Below are positions 55,401 to 63,292 of a stretch of 64,000 nt of DNA, piece after piece. This DNA comes from Tetragonia tetragonoides (taxonomy: Eukaryota > Streptophyta > Magnoliopsida > Caryophyllales > Aizoaceae). The stretch covers positions 31,658,501 to 31,722,500 of the forward strand of contig CM076142.1 of the NCBI GenBank assembly GCA_038025085.1, read 5' to 3'. The notes beneath the pieces were generated by a model that was not told where the DNA came from, made no database searches, and saw nothing but the letters and a program-made list of their open reading frames with translations. The position numbers and the translations under genes were made by a program. The stretch's first letter is position 1; the number at the start of each line of letters is the position of its first letter.

Positions 55401-55832
55401 GGAAGATTGTTAACTAAGGACAGAATGCAGAACATGGGCTTCCTGAATGGGGATGATGTATGCAACCTGTGCAAGGCAAAACCAGAAGACCACAATCACC
55501 TTTTCTTCACATGTAACATGGCTGCAGATGTTTTACAACAAGTGAGAAGCTGGCTACAGATTACATCAAGAACAAACACAATTCAGAGCTTGCTGAACTG
55601 GATAAGTAGGCAGAAATGCTCAAATTTCAGGAAGGAAGTATATGCAGCTGGGCTAGCAGCAGCTGTATACTGGCTGTGGAGAAGCAGAAATATTAAACAT
55701 TTTGTGGGAAACACTCTTTCTGTGATGCAGATCATGCAGCAGATTCAGCAACCAGTGAGGATCAGAATACAACAGTGCAGCAGACTGAGAAAAATCAACA
55801 GCAAAGACAAAAAATGGGTAGAGAGAATTTAA
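52440..55832 (+). CDS. LINE ORF2 polyprotein, E10
   Basis: 1,130 residues, intact; the endonuclease, RT (motif A KIDLRKAYD, RGIRQGDP, FADD) and zf-RVT motifs are unchanged. Private or lineage-distinct residues relative to E8 and E9: Met in CGRMATVLP (A at 54057), Leu in GDPLSPL (C at 54393), Ser in CKATSESVS (T at 54552), Glu in GVDEETKRE, and Arg in VCRPRKNGG, which is the residue seen in the other lineages. None touches a catalytic residue. Confidence 0.94.
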   Translation: MDRMLIWNVRGLNGPNKQRDVALYCKKNKCGLVAFLETKIRLVNLEKCKNSFMPEWESFSNHNEHRLGRIWIRWLPNYFHVDIIFSSVQMVICNVRNKEGKKDFVVSFVYGMNEKEDRKQLWRDMNDFATTCNKPWIVGGDFNNVLLHENRQGGLPVTYAEIQDFKSCIDSCFLHEMSWSGCPYTWNNRHEERGRVYSKIDWVFVNSLWMQEFDQCTLQFMPEDVSDHTPIYITLHKNLNINKTPFKFFNMWCLHSEFLALVQQAWNCRTQGTKMFKVYQKLKNVKHALKKLNRAEFSDILAQTEIARSVMNQAQEDANKEPLNELLQKGEIQARRRFNDINLAAETFLQQKSKARWVQLGDGNNQFFHAIMKQRRQQNRLHSIQTQEGILLEEKDLIIEEFVGFYRKMLGVSGTRGTTAEESFFSAGKKLSMQQQMSISAPVTAEEVQRAMFDIDRNKSPGPDGFGSGFFKEAWSIVGDEVTNAIIDFFEASKMLKEVNATNLCLVQKIGNPEKASDFRPIACCNTIYKCISKILCGRMATVLPDLISVNQGAFVAQRSIVHNIMICQDLIKHYNRKQSSPRCLMKIDLRKAYDTIHWSFIKEMLQGYGFPIKFIGWILECIQTASFSININGGVHGFFTAQRGIRQGDPLSPLIFVLVMEYFSRILKIACMDKSFNWHPMCKELALSHLCFADDLMCFCKATSESVSIMMNCINYFAQATGLHANKEKSNLYIAGVDEETKRELLALSGFREGTLPMKYLGVPLSPSKWSKIDCECLVDKMTKKLQIWASRNLSYAGRTQLINSVLFSIHVYWSSIFIMPAGVLKSIEQKCRYFLWGSTEEKHKTNLVAWDIVCRPRKNGGINIKNCKWFNVALNGKHIWDLATKKDTLWVKWINGIYLKGTNLWDYAPVWGASWYWTKLNKIKSYFQEHYTVRGVWKRDADGCYTAARGYSTLVGDMPKQRHANLIWGRVTMPRHSFCLWLAQQGRLLTKDRMQNMGFLNGDDVCNLCKAKPEDHNHLFFTCNMAADVLQQVRSWLQITSRTNTIQSLLNWISRQKCSNFRKEVYAAGLAAAVYWLWRSRNIKHFVGNTLSVMQIMQQIQQPVRIRIQQCSRLRKINSKDKKWVERI

Positions 55833-56354
55833 GTGCTCTTGTACCACAGTAGACTCAGGCAAAAAGACAGGACTGCACCAGATGAGCAACCAGCAGAGGC
55901 AGCAGGTCATCAGTGCATGTGTTAGGCATCAAGTCAGCAAACAGCAGGAGGAAGACAGCAAGGTTATGCAGCAGGTTACAGCAGGGGAATCAAAACCAGT
56001 GGGCAGAAGCTAGACTCAACAGCATGTCAGAATCAGAATACATCAACTCCTGGAAGTTTTGGTTGTAATATTTTTAGATATAAATGTTTTTGTATTTTGC
56101 TGTAAGTCAGAAATAATTTTTGCAAATTGTAATGTTTACAGAGATGGTGGGAAACAATTTTTGCAAATTGTAATGTTTACAGAGAGGGTGAACCATTGTC
56201 TGTAGTGAGTTGCACCAGATTGAAGGGATGTAAGGTAGTAGAGGGATGTAGCAAAAAGGAACCCTACCTAGTAGGTGGCCTTGGATCTACATTGCCTAAG
56301 GACTGTAATCTTGTTACATTACAGAGAGCAATAATACAATTTCTGACTTGCACC
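55833..56354 (+). other. 3' UTR of E10
   Basis: As in E8, with the 41-bp duplication at 56117/56158. The A-run that follows is longer (16 against 10). Confidence 0.8.
56303..56324 (+). promoter_or_regulatory. 3' terminal stem-loop, E10
   Basis: CTGTAAT, loop CTTGTTAC, ATTACAG, same as E8. Confidence 0.6.
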
Positions 56355-56370
56355 AAAAAAAAAAAAAAAA

Positions 56371-57591
56371 CATTGGCATCGCGTAAAACCGCCCTTACAG
56401 GCCTATCAGGGACCCAATAACCGACCCTAGGGGCCTCCCATGTCCCATAAGGGTCTCATGTACGATATGGGGCGAAAATATTAACGTCAAAAACTTTGCG
56501 TCCGGGGGCACAAAACACGTCACCTAGAGCATTCCCCGGGCCCGGTTGCCGTTTTCGCCCGAAATTTTTTCGAGGGTTCTATTATGTCCCTAGTGGACCC
56601 CCGGTGCCGCGGGAGGGGCACCTTGATTCTCGAACTCAGATATCACCCATGTCGCCCTTTTTTGGGCCAAAACATTGGCATCGAGTAAAACCGCCCTTAC
56701 AAGCCTATCAGGGACCCAATAACCGACCCTAGGGGCCTCCCATGCCCATAAGGGTCTCATGTACGATATGGGGCGAAAATATTAACGTCAAAAACTTTGC
56801 GTCCGGGGGCCCAAAACACGTCCCCTAGAGCATTCCCCGGGCCCGGTTGCCGTTTTCGCCCGAAATTTTTTCGAGGGCTCTATTATGTCCCTAGGGGACC
56901 CCCGGTGCCCCGGGAGGGGCACCTTGATTCCCGAACTCAGATATCACCCATGTCGCCCGTTTTTGGGCCAAAACATTGGCATCGCGTAAAACCCCCCTTA
57001 CAAGCCTATCAAGGACCCAATAACCGACCCTAGGGGCCTTCCATGTCCTATAGGGGTCTCCCATACGATATGGAGCAAAAATATTAACGTCGAAAACATT
57101 CCGTCCGGGGGCCCAAAACACGTCCCCTACAGCTTTCCCGGGGCCAAGGTTGTCGTTTTCACCCGAAATTTTTTCGGGGGCTCTATTATGGCCCTAGGGG
57201 ACCCCCGTTGCCCTGGGAGGGTCACCTTGATTCCCGAACTCAAATATCACCCATGTCACCCGTTTTTGGGCCAAAACATTGGTATCGCGTAAAACCGCCT
57301 TTACAAGCCTATCAGGGACCCAATAACCAACCCTTGGGGCCTCCCATGTCCCATAGGGGTCTCCTGTACGATATGGGGCGAAAATATTAACGTCGAAAAC
57401 TTTGCGTCCGGTGGCCCAAAACACGTCCCCTAGAGCATTCCCAGGGCCCGGTTGCCGTTTTCGCCTGAAATTGTTTCGGGGGCTCTATTATGGCCCTAGG
57501 GGACGCCCGGTGCCCCGGGAGGGGCACCTTGATTCCCGAACTCAGATATCACCCATGTCGCCCGTTTTCGGGCCATAACATTTGCATCGCG
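56371..57591 (+). repeat. 301-bp satellite array, block 11 (4 monomers)
   Basis: Targets of E10 and E11 are 1,208 bp apart, four monomers. The first two monomers share rare changes (CCATAAGGGTCTCATG, ATTATGTCCCTAG) and look like a recent local duplication. Confidence 0.93.
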
Positions 57592-57624
57592 ATTGGCATC
57601 GCAACATTGGCATCGCGATTGGCA
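57592..57624 (+). repeat. Target-like fragments at the 5' end of E11
   Basis: ATTGGCATCGC, AACATTGGCATCGCG and ATTGGCA follow the target duplication AACATTTGCATCGCG (57577-57591). These fragments carry TTGGCAT while the local target carries TTTGCAT, so they were not copied from it. Confidence 0.75.
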
Positions 57625-57641
57625 TTTCTGTCTCTAAAAAA

Positions 57642-57683
57642 ATGCTCTCACCTCTCTCCTCTACACCGCCCGTCCGCCATTGA
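57642..57683 (+). CDS. Upstream ORF in E11 leader (13 codons)
   Basis: ATG in AAAATGCTCTC, stop TGA at 57681-57683. The peptide is MLSPLSSTPPVRH. It ends 17 nt before the ORF1 ATG. Confidence 0.5.
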   Translation: MLSPLSSTPPVRH

Positions 57684-57700
57684 CGCAACTGTGAGTTCTA

Positions 57701-59081
57701 ATGGGGAAGAAAGATAAGGCAAAACGAGGGGGAGAAAAGCAAGATGACAATGGAGGAAACTCAGCACCACCAGGTCCGACGAAAACTGTGAATCAGAGAC
57801 AAAGTACAAGCATGAACCGAGACAACCTACATCGGGTTGTGCGCAACCTTACTGATGAATTGGAGGCACCGGAGGTCATGACTCCTGAAGCACAAACAGA
57901 AATAGTCCAACAGATGGAAATTGCAAGAGAGAAGATCAATTCTTGGCTCTCAAAAATGAAGGAAAAGGCAAGAACACTCTCCTCGTCTGACGATGAAGAT
58001 GAAGGCCCAGAACAAATCAAACAGCAAGAGACAACAACTGCAGGTAATACCTCAGCTTGGGATAAATTTGACATATCCAAATTAAAGAATTCTGGATTTA
58101 AATTGGATTTTGTTGCGCCAACAATGCATGAAGGAAAACCTGTAGGGGAAATTAGCTACATGGACATAGAATCTGAAATCAATTACTGGAACAAAGCTGT
58201 TGTTTGCTATATTATGGGGTCAAAACCACCAATTAATGTGTTAAGTGGCTACTTAAGAACAATATGGGCAAAACGTGGGATGAACAAAATAGCCATGATG
58301 AAAAATGGATTGGTGTTGGTTAGGTTTGATTCCTTAGAGCAAAGGGATGCTGTAATTCAAGAGGGAGTCTACCATTTTGACAACAAACCCATGATAGTGA
58401 GGGCATGGTCTGAAAATGTGGATTATGCACAAGAAGAATTGACCTCGGTGCCTATTTGGGTCAAATTTCCTGGTCTTAATGTGAAATATTGGAATGCTAA
58501 GGGACTGAGCAAGATTGCCAGCTTAGTAGGAAGGCCAATGATGGCAGACAAAAACACAGAGCTCAAAGTAGGGATCCAATTTGCTAGAGTATTGATTGAG
58601 GTGGAAGTTGGAGCTGAATACCCCTAATAAGGTACAGTACAAGAATGAAAAAGGCAATATTGTGGAACAGGAAGTGGAATATGACTGGAAGCCTATTCTT
58701 TGCAACTACTGCAAGCATTATGGGCATAAGGAAGGTGAATGCAGAAAGAAAGTAACTGCAGCTCCTGTGCCACAAACACTACCTGCACAGCCACCAGCTA
58801 TGCCTCCTAGGGCTCAACACTGGCAGAATGCAGGAAGAGGGAGAGGAAGAGCTTGGAATGCAGGGAAAGGAAGGAGAGCAGGTAGAGGCCAGTATAGGCA
58901 AGTTCAACAGCCTAAAACTGGCACACAGATGCAAAACAGTTTTGAAATTCTGCAAAATGAAGAAGAAACACAGCAGGCACAGACAGAAGAAACACTGGAG
59001 CCAGAACCGCAAAAGAATCAGAATGCAGTTGAGGTGCCATTACATGGTAAGTCTCCTATCTTGACTGTTGGTCATGGATAG
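57701..59081 (+). pseudogene. LINE ORF1, E11 (one frameshift)
   Basis: Starts MGKKDKAKRG. It is open for 308 codons through the DUF4283-like core (INYWNKAVVCYIMG, MIVRAWSENVDYA). Then one extra C in CCCC at about 58621-58624 (E2 has CCC) shifts the frame. The remainder is open in the next frame with the zinc knuckle CNYCKHYGHKEGEC (about 58702-58743) and the Arg/Gly-rich tail. The TAG at 59079-59081 overlaps the ORF2 ATG at 59074. Confidence 0.9.
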
Positions 59082-62000
59082 GATACTAGTATGGAATGTT
59101 AGAGGCCTAAATGGCCCAAATAAACAAAGGAATGTAGCCCTTTTTTGTAAAGAAAATAAATGTGGAATGGTGGCTTTCCTAGAAACCAAAATCAGATTAG
59201 CTAACCTTGAAAAATACAAAAATAGATTCATACCAGGCTGGGAATCTTATAGCAATCACAATGAGCACAATTTAGGCAGAATCTGGTTAAGATGGATACC
59301 AAATTGTTTTCATGTGGATATTTTATTCTCTTCTGTGCAAATGATCATATGCAAAGTGGTTAATATTGTGGAAAAAAAGGAATTTGTGGCTAGCTTTGTT
59401 TATGGCCTAAATGAAAAAGAGGAAAGGAGAACATTTTGGAAAGACATGTCAGATTTTGCAAGCAATTGCAATAAACCATGGTTTGTTAGGGGAGACTTCA
59501 ATAATGTAATGCTAGCTGAAAATAGGATAGGAGGAATTCCAGTTACATTCTCTGAAATTCAGGATTTTAAAGAGTGTATTGAGCAATGTTTCCTCACTGA
59601 AATGGGTTGGTCAGGGTGCCAGTTTACAACGAATAATAGGCATGAAAGGGGTGGGAGAGTCTATTCTAAAATTGATTGGGCCTTTGCAAACAGCTTCTGG
59701 TTTCAGGAATTTGATCAATTTGATCTGAAATTCCACCCAGAGGGAGTTTCTGATCACTCCCCAATTTGCCTGGCTCTTCAGAGTGAACCTGCAAAAACAA
59801 AGATCCCCTTTAAATACTTCAACATGTGGAGCCTCCACTCTGATTTCCATGCTAAGGTTCAGCAAGCATGGAATTTCAAAACACAAGGCACAAAAATGTT
59901 CAGAGTGTACAGGAAACTGAAAAAGGTGAGAACAGTGCTGAAGATGTTAAACAGAAATGAATTTAGGGACATTTTAGCACAAGCAAACATTGCTAGAGCT
60001 ACCATGACTCAAGCTCAGATTGATGCTAACAAGGAGCCCTTAAATGAGGAAGCACAACATAAGGAATTACAGGCCAGGAAAAAATACAATGAGGTGAATA
60101 TGGCTGCAGAGAATTTCTTACAGCAGAAAAGTAAGGAAAATTGGGTTTAGCTGGGGGATGGAAACACACATTTCTTCCATACAGTCATGAAGCAAAGAAG
60201 ACACAAGAATAGAGTGCACTCAATCAGAACACAGTAGGGGACTCTACTGGATGATCAACAGATGGTTATGGAGGAATTTGTGAGATTCTACAAAGAAATG
60301 CTGGGAGTCTCAGGGGATAGAGCAACTACATCAGAAGACAGTTTCTTCTCAACAGGACACAAACTGAATATACATCAACAGATGAACCTCATTGCTCCAG
60401 TCAGTGCCATTGAGGTGAAAACAGCAATGTTTGAAATAGATTGCAACAAAAGCCCGGGCCCTGATGGATTTGGATCAGGGTTCTTCAAGGCAGCTTGGCA
60501 TATTGTAGGGCATGAAGTGACTGAAGCTATCATTGACTTCTTTGAGTCATCTAGAATGCTTAAAGAAGTGAATGCCACAAACCTATGTCTTGTGCAGAAG
60601 ATACAAAACCCAGAGAAGGCATCTGATTTCAGACCCATAGCATGCTGTAATACAATATACAAGTGCATATCCAAGATCATGTGTGGAAGACTGGCAAAAG
60701 TACTCCCAGTGCTTATTTCAGAGAACCAGGGAGCCTTTGTGGCTCAGAGATCAATTGTGAATAACATCATGATATGTCAGGACCTTATTAAGCACTACAA
60801 CAGGAAACAATCATCTCCTAGATGCTTGATGAAGATAGACCTGAGGAAAGCATATGACACAATACATTGGGGATTTGTGAAGGAAATGCTGCAAGGGTAT
60901 GGTTTCCCTGCAGAATTCAGTGGATGGCTAATTGGATGCATCCAAACTGCAAGCTTTAGCATCAATCTGAATGGGGAAACACATGGATACTTTACTGCAA
61001 AACGTGGCATTAGACAGGATGATCCAATCTTTCCACTAATTTTTGTATTAGTTATGGAATACCTGTCTAGAACACTGAAAATAGCCTGTATGGATAGAAG
61101 CTTCAGCTGGCACCCCATGTGCAAAGACCTTGGATTGAGTCATCTCTGCTTTGCTAATGACTTAATGTGTTTCTACAAAGCTACCCCTGAATCTGTGAGC
61201 ACTATGATGAACAGCATAAACCACTTCTCACAAGCCACTGGTCTGTATGCAAACAAGGAAAAATCAAATATTTATGTAGCAGGGGTAAATGAACAAGTGA
61301 AAAATGAACTGTTGCACATCTCAGGATTTAAAGAGGGAACCTTGCCCATGAAATACCTGGGTGTCCCACTGTCCCCTTCAAAATGGAGCAAAATAGATTG
61401 TGAGTGTTTGGTGGATAAAATGACTAGGAAATTGCAGATTTGGGCCTCCAGGAATCTCTCTTATGCAGGAAGGGTACAATTAATTAATTCTGTATTATTT
61501 TCCATACATGTATACTGGTCAAGCATCTTCATTATGCCTGCTAGGGTACTGAAAAGTGTGGAGCAAAAATGCAGATTTTTCTTATGGGGGACAACTGAAC
61601 AGAAACACAAGACAAGCTTGGTGGCATGGGACATGGTATGCAGACCAAGGAAAAATGGTGGACTAAATGTGAAAAATTGCAAATGGTTCAACATAGCTCT
61701 AAATGGTAAGCATATCTGGGATCTAGCCACAAAGAAAGACACACTGTGGGTAAAATGGATCAATGGAGTATATCTGAAAGGTGTAAACCTTTGGAACTAT
61801 GCTCCAGTCTGGGGTTCTAGCTGGTACTGGAACAAGCTGAACAAGATCAAAAGCTATTTTCAGGCACAATACACTACTTCGGGTGCATGGAAGCTTGAAA
61901 CTGATGGCTTATATTCTGCTGCAAGTGGCTACAGAATGTTGCAAGGAAATATGCCAAAATACAGACATGCAGATTTAATCTGGGGGAAGTTATCCATGCC

Positions 62001-62469
62001 TAGACAAAGCTTCTACCTCTGGCTAGCACAAAAGGGAAGATTATTAACTAAAGATAGGCTGCAGAGAATGGGCTTTTTGAATGGTGATGAGATATGCTAC
62101 ATGTGTAAGCTGAAACCAGAGGACCACAATCATCTGTTCTTTAACTGCAAAGTGTCAACAGCAGTCCTGGATCAGCTAAGGGATTGGCTGAAAATTTCAG
62201 CAAAAGCAAAAACAATTCAGGGGATGCTCAACTGGATAAGCAGGCAAAAGTGCTCGAGAATAAGGAAGGAAGTATTTGCATCAGGGCTAGCAGCAGCAGT
62301 TTATTGGGTCTGGAGATGCAGGAATACCCATTTTGCTGGTGAAGGCAGTATACCAGTATCACAGATCATGCAACAGATTCAGCAAGTTGTCAGAATCAGA
62401 ATCCAACACTCCAGCAACAACAGGAGGAAGATCTCCAGCAGGGATAAGAGATGGTTAGATGAGATATAG
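59074..62469 (+). pseudogene. LINE ORF2, E11 (two stops, FADD changed to FAND)
   Basis: ATG at 59074. TAG 60148-60150 and TAG 60235-60237 both replace CAG (Gln). Motif A is intact (KIDLRKAYD), but motif B reads RQDDP (Gly to Asp, GAT at 61018) and motif C reads FAND (AAT at 61156), losing the first catalytic Asp. In the endonuclease, GGDFN has become RGDFN and TWNN is TTNN. The zf-RVT motif CYMCKLKPEDHNHLFFNC is kept. Several changes are C:G to T:A. The element is catalytically dead. Natural stop TAG at 62467-62469. Confidence 0.92.
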
Positions 62470-63110
62470 GCAGAAGGGAGCTGGACCAGGTCATATAGCA
62501 GAGCAAACAGAAAGCCTGCATCAGAATGAAATTATCAGATTTCATCAGCTGGTCAGCAGAGATCCCAGAAGTGATGCAAGAAGTGAGATCATGTGCAGAA
62601 CTATCAGCAGAAGGCCAGTACAGAAAGGCAGAAGCAGAACTCATCAGGGTCTCAGCAGGGAATCAAGCAATTCTGCAAGGCATCAGAACATGTGCAGGAA
62701 AATAGGCAGGAGATTTCAGAAGGGAAGCAGAAGCAGATTGCAGAAACTAGGCTGTGAACAAGGCAGCAGGATCCAGCAGGTAACCAGTAGCAGGCTGCTG
62801 GAGAAAGACAGAGCAAGGAATGAAACAGAAATCAAAAGAATTGGAAAGCTAGAAGAAGTTATAATTTCTAGCTTATTATGGTTTTGTACTTTGCTGTAAG
62901 TCAGAAAAGATTTTGTGTAATTTGTCATGTTTACAGAGATGGTGAACCACTGTCTGTAGTGAGTTGCACCAGATTGAAGGTTTGTAAGGTAGTAAAGGGA
63001 TGCAGAAAAAAGGAACCCTACCTAGTAGGTGGCCTTGGATTTGCATTGCCTTAGGGCTGTAATCTTGTTACATTACAGTGAGCAATAATAATAATTTCTG
63101 AATTGCACCC
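62470..63110 (+). other. 3' UTR of E11
   Basis: CAG-rich noncoding sequence (TCTCAGCAGGGAATCAAG near 62650), TTTGCTGTAAGTCAG, a single TTTTGTGTAATTTG...TTTACAGAGATGG unit, the CCTACCTAGTAGG block and the hairpin. The open frame 62459-62899 inside it is not considered a gene. Confidence 0.75.
63056..63079 (+). promoter_or_regulatory. 3' terminal stem-loop, E11
   Basis: GCTGTAAT, loop CTTGTTAC, ATTACAGT: seven Watson-Crick pairs plus closing G-U. Confidence 0.55.
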
Positions 63111-63122
63111 AAAAAAAAAAAA

Positions 63123-63292
63123 CATTTGCATCGCGTAAAACCGCCCTTTCAAGCCTATCAGGGACCTAATAACCGACCCTATGGACCTCCCATGTCCCCT
63201 AGGGGTCTCCCGTGCGATATGGGGCGATAATATTAACTTCAAAAAGTTTGCGTCCAGAGACCCAAAACACGTCCCTTAGAGCATTCCCGGGG
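63123..63292 (+). repeat. Last 301-bp satellite remnant
   Basis: A partial monomer running from the E11 target through GCGTCCAGAGACCC to GCATTCCCGGGGC. It breaks inside the monomer: a short stretch and CCCGGT (about 63308-63313) follow before the next repeat takes over. Confidence 0.9.

Larger units (their letters stand above)
38346..56370 (+). repeat. 6,323-bp tandem array: E8-spacer-E9-spacer-E10
   Basis: Corresponding landmarks recur at exactly 6,323 bp: ORF1 ATG at 38398, 44721 and 51044; ORF2 ATG at 39794, 46117 and 52440; element starts TGCTCTCCC at 38346, 44669 and 50992. Each full unit is one LINE plus a 950-bp satellite spacer (43719-44668 and 50042-50991), and the third unit ends with the A-run of E10. 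The spacers are almost identical; one difference is A at 44368 against G at 50691 (CAGTAACCG / CAGTAGCCG). Beyond 56370 the satellite differs from the spacer. Confidence 0.95.
50992..56370 (+). mobile_element. LINE E10: intact ORFs, near-full-length insertion
   Basis: Starts TGCTCTCCC, one base inside the upstream ORF start codon. AAAACATTGGCAT is found at 50979-50991 and again at 56367-56379 beyond a 16-base A-run (56355-56370), so it looks like an independent insertion slightly truncated at the 5' end. It lacks about 18 nt of leader and the target-like fragments of E8. Eight residues in total differ from E8 over both ORFs. Confidence 0.92.
57625..63122 (+). mobile_element. LINE E11: full length, inactivated
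   Basis: Leader TTTCTGTCTCTAAA, ORF1 (frameshift), ORF2 (two stops and active-site changes), 3' UTR, A-run 63111-63122. The target duplication AACATTTGCATCGCG is at 57577-57591 and 63121-63135. Lineage of E2 and E7. Confidence 0.93.
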
